A stretch of 64,000 bases of DNA from Malus domestica (lineage: Eukaryota; Streptophyta; Magnoliopsida; Rosales; Rosaceae). Both the position numbers and the translations under genes were made by a program. Position 1 is the first letter of the stretch. Every line of letters begins with the position of its first letter. The stretch is taken from positions 33,931,001-33,995,000 of the forward strand of contig NC_091669.1 of assembly GCF_042453785.1 (NCBI RefSeq), read 5' to 3'. Below the pieces are notes generated by a model that was given only the letters and a program-made list of their open reading frames with translations, searched no databases and had not been told where the DNA came from. This document shows positions 1-12,796 of this stretch, one piece after another.

Positions 1-1175
1 ATTGTCAAAGAAAAAAAAAAAACAATGGTGACGAATAATTGGTCATTGACAATATCGATGATTTTGAGTGGTGGATTGCCTAGGTGGATACGGCCTTCCT
101 TTAGCCCACTACGTCTCTGGTTCAAACCCTCGCTCCTCCCTTGGCGTAACTTAAAAGTAGTAGTATCAAACAATTTTCAAGACAAACCAATTTGATTAGT
201 TCTAAACACTGGAAACACCGGCTCACAGTTTTAGATGGCGAATCTCGATCACTGAATGATGTCGTCCCCTCATAAAATTTCTATTTTATCAATTGTTATA
301 GACAACCATGTTTCTATCTCTGTCATCGCGCATTGGTAACGTGGCACACTGATACTTATATTTGGAGGCTCCCTAAACGGTTTCAGAATTTATATAACCT
401 TGATTGACGGGTGTTTTTCGGTGACCAAAATTATTTTGCTTATGTAACTAGTAATACATAAGAAAAATTGTGATAGTTTGGGATTAGATTGAGTGAAACT
501 ATAAAATTTAATGATATTTATCCTTAAAAACAGAAAAGAGAAAAGAGAATTCGTTTCTTCTTAAAGGGTAAGTTTGATCATGGTCTTGGAGAATCTGATC
601 ATGCAGTCAAGACTCTTAGTGGCCTCACCATTTGGCGAGAAAGTTAGGAAAGTAATGTGCCTCCTATGTTTGTTTGAGAATACCTTTTGCACTTTTAGTA
701 ATTTGTTTCAGAGAGCACAGAGCCCCCTCGATTCTCGCTGATATCATCTTTTAATTTAGCTGTTACTTGGCCGTAGTTCATTACTCATTAGGTACTTTCA
801 TGTGAAACCAAATTAATTTGAAACTTTTCCGTAAACACAAATTATTAAAGAAGAAATCCAAGACCACCCACAACCATACAAACCAAATTAAGATAGATAT
901 CTTTGTCTTAATTTGGTTACTTTGGTATTAATTTCATATCCTTATTTGGATTTGAGCAGCATAAGAAATTCATGTATGTTATCTGTATATTGTATGGATG
1001 GCATTTGTAATTAATTTTCACACACACACACTATATATATATATATACATATATATATATGTATATGTATATATGGGTGTGTGTGTTTGTGTTTGGCTGT
1101 GTATCTCTTCTTTCTCTTTGCTCTCAGAAAGAGAAGCTTTTGATTTGTGTTTTGTGTTTCTTAGTGTGGTAGAGA
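1..1175. promoter_or_regulatory. Upstream region of HD-ZIP IV gene 1
   Basis: No gene is seen here. A SINE-like tract lies near 65-170. The part from about 530 to 1175 resembles the upstream region of the second HD-ZIP gene (about 8280-9200): a shared stretch near GAATTCRTTTCTT, the GGAAAGTAATGTG motif, and the GTGGWAGAGAATGGAGCT context around the start codon. The tandem duplication therefore included the promoter. A CA/TA/GT microsatellite at about 1019-1090 lies just before the start and is probably leader sequence. No TATA box is called with confidence. Confidence 0.5.
65..170 (+). repeat. SINE-like tRNA-derived fragment
   Basis: The tract has a tRNA-like layout: an A-box-like stretch around GCCTAGGTGG and a B-box match GGTTCAAACCC at about 119-129. 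This is the arrangement of an RNA polymerase III promoter in a plant SINE head. No clear A-tail is visible, so it is either old or truncated. It could also be a decayed tRNA pseudogene. Confidence 0.4.
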
Positions 1176-4100
1176 ATGGAGCTTTCGGGAAATGGTGGAG
1201 CTTCAAGTGATGAAGCATCGAATTCCCGCAGAGGCAACAAAAAATATCATCGCCATACTAATGAGCAGATACAACGACTCGAAGAGTAAGAATCAACCTC
1301 CAATTATTTATCTTATTTTCCTCAACTCTATTATGTTCATGTGCTGAATGTGGATGAAGGACCAATACATGCATGATTGTTCCTTACAAAAAAATCTACA
1401 TGGAAATTACTTTTTCTTTTACTAGTGAGTATCCAATTAGATCATTTTCCTTGGTTGTTTTTCTTCTATATCTGTATACAAATGAGAATTTTCATCAGTT
1501 CCTCACCGAGGATTTGATTTCTGTGGGATGCGGTTTAGTATGTGTATCAAGTTTGTTGAATTGGATTGCTGTGCTCATATCATCTGATCTGTTTCTCCAA
1601 CCAAAAAATAAGAAATACTTATGTCGATATCATCTTTTTCGTGAATTAAATTCTCACTTCGAAATCTGTTAATGAAAGACTTCTCTTTTCCAAACGGCCA
1701 TAAATTGGGTATAGATCCCAGATCAATGCTTGTTTGAAAGGTTCTTTTGAAAGTTATGACTTAGACTTGCTTTTTATTTTTTTATTTTTCATACACAGAC
1801 TAATCTTCAAGTAATTCTGTCTTTCTTTTACGGTTAACAGTTCTATCATCAATTGAATTTCAATGCATTTGATCGTAGATATTAAACCTTGGTCTCTATT
1901 TTTCTCCAATTTGAGGTTGTGTTTTTTCTTTCCACTTCTTAATCTGTCGCACTTGATCTTGAATGATAACGGGGTTCTTTTGGATGTAGATTTTTCAAGC
2001 ACTGTGCCCACCCGGATGACAGCCAACGTCAACAGCTGGGCAGGGAATTGGGCCTTGAACCAAAACAAATCAAGTTCTGGTTTCAGAACAAAAGAACACA
2101 GACCAAGGTTTTCCATATTTCTCAATAACTTACTTGGATGCTTAGCAATTTGTCCTTTTGTTCGTGTATTTTATATTGCATCTATAACTTACTTGGTATT
2201 TTTTAGGCTCAAAGTGAGAGAGCAGACAACACTATTCTTCGTCAAGATAATGAAAGGATTCAATGTGAAAACTATGCGATGAGAGAGGCCTTAAAGAATG
2301 TCAGTTGCCCAACCTGTGGTGGTCCACCGTTTGGAGAAGAAGAGCGGCAGATCAATCTGCAGAGCCTTCAGCTGGAGAATGCCTATTTGAAAGAAGAGGC
2401 AAGTATTTGGAATATAAATAAAATCTCATCCGTAAATTCAATCACTCTCATAAAGATCTCTATTGTTAATTATTGTTCATTGTATTTATATGTGGATTCA
2501 CTTTGATGATGTCTTCTTAAGGATATTTTTTGTGCAGCATGATAAGGTAGCCAGCCTTCTTTCCAAATATATTGGGAAACCACTATCACAAATTGAATCG
2601 CTTGCGTCTGTAGTTGGATCCACACTGGATTTATCACCAGGATGTTCGATCAACCAAGGGATTATTGGAAGTCCACCCCTTGATCTCAATCTTACCAGTC
2701 CTACATTTTCTTACCAATTACAAGAAATCCCTGAAATGGAAAAGACACTCATGGCAGACATTGCTGCCAGTGCCTTGGAAGAACTGGTCAAACTTTTTCA
2801 GATCGATGAGCCCTTATGGGTGAAATCCACAGCTTATGGACGATATTTCCTCAACCGTGGCAACTATGATAAGATATTTCCTAGAACCAATCAATTCAAA
2901 ACCTCTAGTGCGCGTATCGAATCTTCAAAAGATTCAGGAGTAGTGACCATTAGTGCAGCAACCTTGGTTGACATGTTCTTAGATTCTGTTAGTTCTTTAA
3001 CTCATTCTTTTCATTATTTTCCCAATATAAACTGAGAAAGTAATATTACACTGCTGGAATGATCAACTAAGGTGAAGAGAAACGGTTTATTTTTGCAGAA
3101 TAAATGGGAAGAACTCTTTCCCACAATCGTTACAAAAGCCAAGACAATTGAAGTGCTTGAAAGTGGAATGATAGGAAATCGGAGTGGTTGCCTACTGCTG
3201 GTACATATTAAAGCCATTGCTTTGTTGAGTTAGTTAATTATTTTCCTATAGGTTGTCACCATCAGTTATACGTCAAATTGCTTTAATGCAGATGTATGAA
3301 CAAATGCACATTCTCTCACCTTTGGTGCTGCCACGGGATTTCTACTTTCTTCGTTATTGTCAGCAGATTGAGCTAGGCACATGGGTCATTGTTGATGTTT
3401 CCCACAAATTCCCCAAAGAGAGTTCTTCAAATCAATCACGATCTTGGCGGCTTCCTTCGGGTTGTTTGATCAAAGATATGACTAATGGATGCTCCAAGGT
3501 GAGTAGCTTCATCACTTTAGCATAAGCATTTATAATAAGATCTGCATGCTTACTGTTACTGAGAATACGCTTGTCAAGCCAATGGGAAAAAGGCAGGAGA
3601 ATACCTCACGTTTCCAGTTTTCTTAGTTTAATACATTTTCTACAATCTTGCTCTTCTCATGCAGTAACATTTATAATTTCTCGTCAATTATCAATGTTGT
3701 TCTGGCTGTGTCAACATCACAATTAATTATTACTCGCAATCACTATCTTCGTGACAGTACATGCTCCATCGATACACTCTTATACAATATTCCAAATTTT
3801 ATTTTTCATTTATTGTTTCATATTTATTGACTGCAATAATCATAGGTAACTTGGATTGAGCATGTGGAGGTTGATGACAAGACACAAACTCATCGGCTCT
3901 ACAGAGATCTTATTTGTAGCAGTGTTGCATATGGAGCAGAGAGATGGATCATTACTCTTAAGAGGATGTGTGAGAGATTCGATTGCTTGATGGATGAAGT
4001 TGAATCTACTTGTGAGTTTGGAGGAGGCAAGTCTTCCTTAATCCCCTGTTAGAAAATAATACATTGATATTTGCCAAAATGGAAAAGAAACTCTCGTTCC

Positions 4101-5170
4101 CTTTTCTGTTCGGATCATTTTGTAATGCTTTTGGATTATGATGAGCCTATTGTCCATTGTTTAGTGGTAACTTCGCCTGAAGGCAAGAGGAGTGTAATGA
4201 AGCTCTCTCAGAGAATGGTGAAGAACTTTTGTGGAATGCTGAGCATGGCAGGTAAACTTGACTTCCCTCAGTTGTCCGAGGTGAACAACAGTGGGGTTCG
4301 AGTCTCTGTTCGTAAGAGTGCAGAATCAGGACAGCCCCATGGCATGATCGTCAGTGTTGCTACTTCTCTTTGGCTTCCTCTACCCTCCGAAACTGTCTTT
4401 AACTTCTTCAGAGATGAGAAAAATAGAGTTCAGGTTTCTCACTAACAAGAAGATCCTCCTCATATTGTTTATATCTTCATTTCCAAGTAATTAGAGTTTG
4501 ATACCTTAATTTGATTTCTCGCCCAGTGGGATGTTCTGTCTAATGGAAATCCAGTGCATGAGATTGCAAACATTTCAACTGGAACGCATCCAGGAAACTG
4601 TATATCTGTCATTCGGGTAGTTTCATTTCCTTCTTCCATTTTTTCTTTCAGAATTATTTTATCCCGGAAATACAGGGAAACTAAAGTTGAACTCATGCTA
4701 CTTTAAATGCTGGAACGATGAGGAAAAGCTTTTCAGCCTATGTTTTTGGCTTTATAAACAGTTCAGTTTGAATTATCTCAATGGTTTCTGTGGAGCAGCC
4801 TTTCATCCCCACCGAGAATAACATGCTGATGCTTCAAGAGAGTTACACAGACCCTTTGGGATCCTTGTTCGTATATGCTCCAGTCGATGTACCAGCTCTT
4901 AACGTAGCAGTAAGCGGCGAGGACTCTTCCAACATACCTATCCTCCCATCGGGGTTTGTGATATCAGGCGATGGCCGTGCTGAAGTAACTGGGGATTCAG
5001 GCCATTCCCCGGCAGGTGGTTCACTTCTCGCAGTGGCTTTCCAGATATTGGTTTCCAGCCCGTCAACTTCAAAGCAGATGAACATGGAGTCAGTGGCAAC
5101 TGTCAACACTCTCATCAGTTCCACCGTTCAAAAAATCAAAGTTGCTCTCAACTGCTCGAGCTTGGATTAA
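1176..5170 (+). CDS. HDG11: HD-ZIP class IV homeobox-leucine zipper protein (HDG11/HDG12 type), gene 1
   Basis: This is an epidermis-type transcription factor that binds DNA as a homeodomain-zipper dimer in the nucleus and carries a START lipid-binding-like domain. Coding exons are 1176-1285, 1990-2107, 2207-2398, 2538-2987, 3099-3200, 3292-3498, 3846-4026, 4165-4433, 4527-4616 and 4799-5170. They sum to 2091 nt, or 696 aa, in one frame. The homeodomain is at about residues 18-78 with WFQNKR in helix 3. It is followed by the zipper-loop-zipper with the CxxC pair C110/C113, START from about 213 to 445, and the HD-SAD region to the end. The length fits HDG11/HDG12 (about 690-720 aa in Arabidopsis). 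Introns 3 and 7 have GC instead of GT donors (2399 and 4027), where the paralogue has GT. The exon 10 acceptor could lie three bases earlier. A possible poly(A) signal AATAAA is at 5206. Assignment to HDG11 rather than HDG12 is not resolved. Confidence 0.93.
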
Positions 5171-5643
5171 ACTGTTTGCGGTGGAATTGTAATTCTTATG
5201 CTAAGAATAAAACTAGCCGTTGGAGAAGGTTGTGAAATTTATTTCTGAAACTGTTTTGAGACTCTGTTTGAATTTCGTTTTGAATAATTGGCTATATACA
5301 AGCTGCTATTGCTCAAGCTTGCAAGTTGTTCCGTAGAGTAGGGACGAAAGTCGGCCTTAATGATTTAACGGTGCCGAGTGGAAGGGCCGTCGCTTAACGG
5401 ATAAAAGTTACTCTAGAGAGTGGTCATCTGATGCATATGGACCATAGGATATATAATCTTAACTACTAGAGCTACAAGCGCGTAACAATTGGATAGAGAC
5501 AAGCTTGTTAACTTAGTACCTTTTGTATCAATTTTTTTTTATAAACATTTTAGGTAAATGAAGAATCAAGTTTGACCGTAAAGGTTTAACATCTTCTCTT
5601 GTAAGAAACAAAAAATAATTTTTCTTATGTAGCTAGAACTTGG

Positions 5644-6031
5644 TGACACGCCCCGATTCCGTTGTCCCCAAATATCAGGATAGACACGTGATGGCCGACA
5701 CTTGATGGCGACGAAATCATTTTTAAAACATGCATATGAATAAAATGTGTAATTAGAAAGACAAACCATTGTAGAATCATGTTAAGAGCATACAATTACT
5801 TGAGAATAATGAGAACGAATTATAATAAAAGTTACGAGCGAAGGAATGAGTCATACATTTAGGAGACTCGGAGATCTCTACGCGGAAGTATCCTGATGTT
5901 GGGATATTGTGCCCCGAACCTAAATCCTGAAGGGGGCGCAAAAACAAAAAGGTGAGTGAACCATAATTTATAATAATATACTAATAATAAGAAAATCATT
6001 TTCTTTATGAACATACTAACCCCTTGTTTTG

Positions 6032-6081
<50 letters not shown>

Positions 6082-7874
6082 CTACATATAAGTTTTATGA
6101 AAACCCTAGCATGCCATGTAAAACATTCGTAAATCATGTATGTAAAACAGTGCTCAGAAATAGTAATACTTGCCTGAACGCAAATCCGTGAATCTCGTAA
6201 CTCAAATCAATAGTATACTTAGCTAGGGGTATCATAGTGGCTCGAAGGCATAACCATCACCAAAGGTGAAGTTGTACGACATTGGGTTACGCCAGTGAAG
6301 AAAATCGTGGTCTATCACTCGAAGGTGAAGCTGTACAACTCTGGGTTACGCCAGAGAAGAGACACCATCCTCGCTAGATCAAGCGGCTCTCGGGCAATGG
6401 AATACCTGTGAGTGGACCCCTTCTTAACTTACATGTTTTTATAAAATATTAGCCTAGCATGCATATCATATTTCATGATTTGAGCATGTTTTACAATATG
6501 TTTTATGGAGAATTTATGATTTCTTTACATTGCTTTTACGGAATATTTATGATTTATCGAATATTACGTTTTACAAATAGTTATGAATTATTGGATTTGC
6601 TTATATGAATTTCTATGGATTTTGAATATGACTTATTTTACGGATTTACGAATATGAGATTCCATGGATTTACGGATATGACTTATTATGGATTTATGAG
6701 ACGAGGTTTTGAGCTCAGATGATTTGGCATGAATTTTCGAGATATGTTTTCGGTGCTTATCTAGTGGGTTATCATACAACACATCCACACAACACGGGTA
6801 TGTAGACGTCTATGGCCATAGGACACAGTTGAGGATGTTTATGTATATATCTCTTATCTAGCGTAACCTAGAGTCATACAACTTCACCTTCAGGTGATGG
6901 ACCATGATTTCTTCATTGGCGTAACCTAGTGTTATACAGCTTCATCTTCGGGTGATGGACAAGTATTGCCTTCAGGCGATTATGATGATACCCCTAGCTT
7001 CACTAGCATGGGGCTAGTGTCGGTGTGTGATGTTATATATCTATTCTCTAGCGTAATCCAGAGTCGTACAGCTTCACATTCGGGTGATGGACCATGATTT
7101 CTTCACTGGCGTAACCCAGTATCGTACAGCTTCACCTTCGGGTGATGGACAAGTACTGCCTTCAGACGACTATGATACCCCTAGTTGAGTACATCACTGA
7201 TGTAAATTACGGATGTTTTACGGATTTGCCTTTGGGCGACGATACTACCATTTTTGAAAATTGGTTTATACACACATGTTTTATGAACATTTTTCATGGC
7301 ATGCTAGGATTTTCATAAAACCTACTATGTAGTATTATATATGTGTTTTAAAAACAGGGGGTTAGTATGTTCCGAAAGAAATTAGTTTTCATATATTAAT
7401 AGTAGTAATATAAACTATGGTCCACTCATCTTTTGTTTTTGTGCCCCCTTAGGACATAGTGACGAGGAGTACGACCCGAGCATCGAGGTATTTCCCTACC
7501 AGTGATCCTGTGTCTTTCCACTTGCTTATGGCTTCCTTTCATTAATAATTGTAACTTGATGCCTTACCTTTCTTTAGGACATCTGTTTAGTGGTACGCTC
7601 TGGACATATTGCATCTTTTTACTTTGGATTTGTAATCGTTGGATTCTCTGTTTCGTTCATGTGTGATTTGCATCATTATCATTGTCACTTAGCATTTGCA
7701 TAATCCGTATCATTTTTGTTTATTATTCGATGTTTGGATTATAGGTTCTCTTATATTCTTGCTTGTTCTCTATCCTTCTTGTTGGTTCACATATTTAGGG
7801 CTTTCGTCACTCTCGAGTGTCAGCCCGCATGTGCCATCCAGGTGTCATTTGGATATCTGGATTGGGGGGTGTCA
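5644..7874. mobile_element. Non-autonomous TG..CA element with inverted arms (copy A)
   Basis: The element starts TGACACGCCCC and ends GGGTGTCA, flanked by exact CTTGG duplications (5639-5643 and 7875-7879). The duplicated block at about 34344-34348 holds a single CTTGG with no insertion, a paralogous empty site. About 600 bp at each end form imperfect inverted arms: the features CCTAAATCCTGAAGGGGGCGCA, TACTAACCCC and CTAGCATGCCATG on the left recur in reverse order on the right. The centre (about 6220-7180) holds minisatellite units built on GTAACC, TCACCTTC and GGTGATGGAC. No long reading frame is present. The ends and 5-bp duplications are LTR-like, but the inverted arms are foldback-like, so the class is left open. 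Confidence 0.8.
6035..6078. repeat. (TA)n microsatellite
   Basis: An uninterrupted AT/TA dinucleotide run lies in the left arm of the element. The short stretch of alternating I/Y residues that it encodes has no coding meaning. Confidence 0.95.
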
Positions 7875-8109
7875 CTTGGAGTTATTTTAAATTTTTTTTT
7901 GTTTATTATTATTAAGGGAGTGAGAGGACTGGAAACTATTACAATAATTTAAGGGAGTAGGAGTTTCGAACCGGAACATATGGGTGAAAACTTAACATCC
8001 TATATACTAGAATATTTTACCACATGCAGAACTTGGAGTTATTAATTGGTAAATATTGAGATAATTTGGCTAAGTAAAACTTTCAAATGTAGTGATGTTT
8101 ATCCATGCA

Positions 8110-8225
8110 AAAATAAATTGCATGTAGTCCGATATCTAAGTGGATAAGATGTTATGGTTCTACCTATGCGTCTCGACTTCAAAACTCCCCCACTCTTAAA
8201 TTCATGTAACAATTTTCGTATCCTC
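8110..8225 (+). repeat. Degenerate tRNA-like/SINE head
   Basis: An A-box-like TAAGTGGATAAG and a degenerate B-box-like CGACTTCAAAACTCC lie at SINE-like spacing. The same tract recurs at about 34580-34690 in the duplicated block, so it predates that duplication. Confidence 0.35.
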
Positions 8226-8664
8226 TCGTTTCCTGAAAAATGTATAGATTAAAAAAAAATCCATTCAAAAATGAAAATGAAAAGAAAAGAAGAATTCATT
8301 TCTTTGTGAAAAAAGTTTTGTTCATAATTAATGCTGTCTCAGAGGAATTCGAGCATGCATAAAAGTCAATTGGCTGGGTAGTAAGGAAAGTAATGTGAAA
8401 AACAAAATACATTTGGCATTTTGTTTGCTCCTTGGATTCTCGCTGACCTCATCATTTTCCGTTTTAGTTGTTCGTAGTTAATTACGAATTAAGTACTCTA
8501 ATGTGAAACCAAAATAAATAAAAAAAATTTCACACAAATTAATAAAGAAATTTAGGACCACTCAGAACCATAAAATGCAAATTAGCATATATATCTCTTT
8601 CTTGATTGGGTTTATTTGGTATTAATTTGGGGTCCTTATCTGACCTTAACATAAATTCATATAC

Positions 8665-8836
8665 ACCACTTAGTACTACGATTTAGTAGTTTTCCTCTTT
8701 TCTTATAAGTGAGAGGTCTTAGGTTCAATTCTCGTCAAAGACGAATTTGAACCACATTATAACTAGCCCATTATTAGGCTAAACCTATCCTCTGCCCCTT
8801 TGTGTAGATATATCGTTTGTTAAAAAAAAAAAAAAT
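8665..8836 (+). repeat. tRNA-derived SINE, family S1
   Basis: A conserved body, GTGAGAGGTCTTAGGTTC (B-box GGTTCAATTCTC) then GAATTTGAACCACATTAT, ends in TATATCGTTTGTT and an A-tail. Family copies are at about 20030-20170, 35630-35790, 53340-53480 (reverse) and 63470-63650. Confidence 0.7.
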
Positions 8837-9200
8837 ATCCATATACATTTTTATTTAATTTGTATATTGTGAGGTCAAATCTTTTGCACTCATTTTGTGT
8901 GTGCCTTCTCTATGGTCTCTATCATTGGTTGACATATGTCCATAAACTTAACTTTCCTTATATTTGTTGTCATAAACTTAACACATGTCAATCAATAATA
9001 AATATCATAAAGATGTCACACACAAAAAAGGTACAGAAGATTTGAACTCGTATATCGTTTGGATGGATTATATGAATTAATTGTCATACTATATGTGTGC
9101 GCGCGCTTGTGTCTGTGTTCGTGTATCTCTTTTGTGGTCTCAGAAAGAAAAAAAAAACATTTATTTTGTGTGGCTTTGTGGTTGCTTAGTGTGGAAGAGA

Positions 9201-12200
9201 ATGGAGCTGCCCAGAAATCATCCAACTTCCGGTGATGGACATGAAGCATCGAGTTCCCGCAGGGAGAACAAGAAGTTTCAACGCCATACTTTTGAGCAGA
9301 TACAACGACTAGAAGAGTAAGAATTAACTTCTAATTAATTTTATTTATATTTTTCTCAACTTTATTATGTTCATGTTCTAAAATTTTAAAGACCAAAACA
9401 TGCATGATTAATTTTATTTATATTTTTCTCAACTTCCGGTGATTGTTAAAAAAATGTGAACGGATATATATTTTTTCTTTTCTTTCTCCATTGAGTATGA
9501 AATTAGATGATCTTCCTATATAAAAAAAAATCTACTATATTTGCATATATACGGGATGCTTTTTTGAATTCATATGGGATGTTGTTTAAATTCTAATCTC
9601 TATATGAAATTCGTTGAATTTGATTTATGAGGTCTTATCACCTGATATGATCTGATTCACCACAAAGTAAAAGAAATAACTGCATGTGTGTGTGTGTGTG
9701 TATATATTTTTCCACTTTATCTTCGATGATAACGAGGTTCTTTGGGTGTAGATTTTTCAGGAATTGCACCCACCCCGATGACGACCAACGTGAACAACTC
9801 CGTAGGGAGTTGGGGCTTGACGCAAATCAAATCACGTTTTGGTTTCAAAACAAAAGAACACAGAACAAGGTTCTCCATTCGAACAAACTTTAGAATTTAT
9901 TTATTTATTTTTCATCTCTCTTACTTTACACTGAATCTGTTAAGTTGAAATTTCTTTGCATGGTACTCTTCAGATACAAAATGAAAGAGCAGAAAACATT
10001 GCTCTTCATCAACTGAATGAAAGTATTCGTCGTGAAAACTGTTTAATGAGAGAAACCTTAAAGAATGTCGTTTGCCCAACTTGTGGTGGTGCATCGATTC
10101 CAGAAGAAGAGCGACAACTCAATCTACAAAGACTTCGACAGGAGAATGCCTATTTGAAACAAGAGGTAAATATTTGGAACATAAACTGTTTCTATCTATA
10201 CATTTTATCATACCTTTGATTTTTTATTCACAACAATGATGTCCGATTGGCATATATATTTTTTGGGCAGCATGATAAAGTAGCCAACCTTCTTTCCAAG
10301 TATAAAGGGAAACCACTATCACATATTAAATCGTTGGCGCTAGTAGTTGGATCGTCGCAAAATTTATCACCAGGATGTTCCTTGAACCATGTGATCGTCA
10401 GAAGTCCACCTCTTAGGCTCAATCTCACCAATACCGCAATAGCTTACCAATTAAACGAAAATGTTCAGATGGAAAAGGCACTCATGAAAGACATTGCAGC
10501 CAGTGCCATGGAAGAACTGATCAAGCTTTTCCAAATCGACAAGCCTGTGTGGATGAAATCCCCAACTGATGGCAGATATCTCCTCAACCGGGACAACTAT
10601 GATAAGATGTTCCCAAAAGCCAATCATTTCAGAAACTCTTGTGCTCGTGTCGAGTCTTCGAAGGATTCAGGAGTAGTGCACATTAGTGCAGCATACTTGG
10701 TTGACATGTTTTTAGATTTCGTTAGTTCTATAACTCGTACTTTTCATTATTTCCTATATACTGACATACAAAATTTAAAATGCTGCAAAGATTAAAGAAG
10801 TTTAAGAAAAACCTGCTTCGTTTTGCAGAATAAATGGGAAGACCTCTTTCCTACAATCATAACAAAAGCAAGGACAATTGAAGTTCTCGAAAGTGGAATG
10901 ATAGGAAATCGGAGTGGTTGCTTGCAGTTGGTACATAAAAAGCAATTGTTTGGTTAAGTATACTAATTATTTACCTATATCTTTTCACAATTATTCATAC
11001 ATTTCAAATTTTTTAATGCAGATGTATGAAGAAATGCACATTCTCTCACCTTTGGTACTGCCGCGGGATTTCTACTTTCTTCGCCATTGTCAGCAAATTG
11101 AGCTAGGAACTTGGTTCATTGCTGATGTCTCCTATAACTTCACAAAAGGAAGTTTTACGAGACAGCCTCGATCTTGGAGGCTACCTTCTGGATGCATGAT
11201 AGAAGACATGCATAACGGATACTCCAAGGTTTGCTTCATCTAATCTTCATCCATATAAATAGGTCTATATGATAAATTAGAGCAGAGATATGCTTGTAAT
11301 CTAATGGGGAAAAGCCAGGAGAATACCTGGAGCTATATATACTTTAGCATCAATTATCAATGGTTACTTACTTAGAATACATATCAACATCACAAGTAGA
11401 TAGTACTCGATTATTATTTTCATGGCATTCCATGCTTCATCAAAAAGCATTCATGTACAATATTTCTGGTTTGTTTTTAGTTGGTAGGATCGTTTTTAAG
11501 TATTGAGTTGGAAAATTATAGATTACTTGGATTGAGCATATGGCGGTTGACGACAAGACACAAACTCATTGGCTCTATAGAGATCTAATTTGTAGAAGTG
11601 TTGCATATGGAGCTGAGAGATGGATTGTTACTCTTCAAAAGATGTGTGAGAGATTCCATTGTCTAATGAACGGTTGTGTGTTTGGAGGAGGTAAGTTTTC
11701 ATCAATCACCTCCTATGTTTTCCAAAACTAGAAAGTAATAATACAAAGATGGCAAGAGGAGCCTAATTTTGAGTTTTGATGAACATGTTTTCCATTTTTT
11801 AGTGGTTACTTTGCCTGAAGGCAAGAAAAGCTTAATGAAGCTTTCCCAGAGGATGGTGAAGAACTTTTGTGGAATGTTGAGCATGGCGGGAAATCTTGAC
11901 CTCCCCCAATTATCAGAAGTTGACAATACTGGGATTCAAGTCTCTGTTCATACAAGCACAGAAATAGGACAACCGCATGGCACGATCATCAGTGTTGCTA
12001 CTTCTCTCTGGCTTCCTTTGTCGACGCAAATGATCTTTAACTTCTTCAAAGATGAGAAAACAAGAGTTCAGGTTTATATATATCTTGATTTATCAGTAAT
12101 ATTAAAGGTTGAAATATGACCTTACAAGTAGTAATGCCCTATTTGATTTTTCTCAGTGGGATGTTCTCTCTAATGGAAATCCAGTGCATAAGATTGCCTA

Positions 12201-12796
12201 CATTTCAACAGGAACTCATCCTGAAAATCGTATATCCATCATTCGGGTAATTTTCTTTCCTTCTTCAACTTTTACTTGCACAAATTTTTTTTGACAAGAA
12301 AAGTCCAGAAACAAGAGTTGAACTATTGCTAGTTTGAAGTTTGAGGAAAACATCAGTCTTATGGTGTTCATATTAACTAAGTTAAGTTTAATGCCTCATA
12401 AACAGTTTAGGTTAATTGTTTGAAATGGTTTGTATTGAGCAGCCTTTCACCCCGACGGAGGACAACATGTTGATTCTTCAAGAGTGCTACATAGACCCTC
12501 TTGGATCCTTTGTCATATATGCTCCGGTTGACATGCAAATTCTCAATGTAGCAGTAAGTGGTGAAGACTCTTCTAACATGTCCATACTCCCATCGGGGTT
12601 TATGATATCCAGCGATGGTCGTCCTGAGATGGGGGGTGCATGTGGTTCACTTCTTACGGTGGCTTTCCACATATTGGTTTCCAGCCCCACAACTTCAAAG
12701 CAGATGAACACGGAGTTAGTGGCAACTGTCAATACTCTTATCAGTTCCAACGTTGAAAAAATAAAAGTGGCCCTCAACTGTTCTGGCTTGGATTAA
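9201..12796 (+). CDS. HDG11: HD-ZIP class IV homeobox-leucine zipper protein (HDG11/HDG12 type), gene 2
   Basis: Tandem paralogue of the gene at 1176, with the same ten-exon plan. Exons are 9201-9316, 9752-9869, 9974-10165, 10271-10720, 10829-10930, 11022-11228, 11522-11690, 11803-12071, 12157-12246 and 12443-12796, giving 2067 nt and 688 aa in frame. The homeodomain is at about residues 20-80, the CxxC pair is C112/C115, START begins at about 215, and HD-SAD forms the C-terminal third. All donors are GT, including introns 3 and 7 where gene 1 has GC. Exon 7 is 12 nt shorter than in gene 1. Helix 3 reads [15 protein letters not shown] against [15 protein letters not shown] in gene 1, a Lys to Thr change in the recognition helix. 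The reading frame is intact, so it is probably functional, but the gene is more diverged from the family than gene 1 at this site. Confidence 0.93.

Larger units (their letters stand above)
7880..9200 (+). promoter_or_regulatory. Upstream region of HD-ZIP IV gene 2
   Basis: Non-coding. A diverged second copy is present at about 34349-36050, which proves that a block was duplicated. It contains a tRNA-like tract around 8110-8225 and a SINE at about 8665-8836. A GT-rich leader at about 9090-9130 precedes the start codon, in the same position as in gene 1. Confidence 0.55.

Noticed and set aside
1018..1218. Reverse frame over the start of HD-ZIP gene 1
   Set aside because: Shadow of the leader and microsatellite; no codon support.
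3253..3525. HD-ZIP exon 6 frame starting at 3253
   Set aside because: The upstream part is intron 5. The exon begins at 3292 after TTTAATGCAG, as in the paralogue.
4843..5124. Reverse frame inside HD-ZIP exon 10, also at 12487-12777 and 33671-33916
   Set aside because: It recurs only because the sense exon is conserved in all three copies. It is antisense shadow, not a gene.
5859..6137. Frame containing a run of alternating Ile and Tyr
   Set aside because: Translation of the TA microsatellite in element A.
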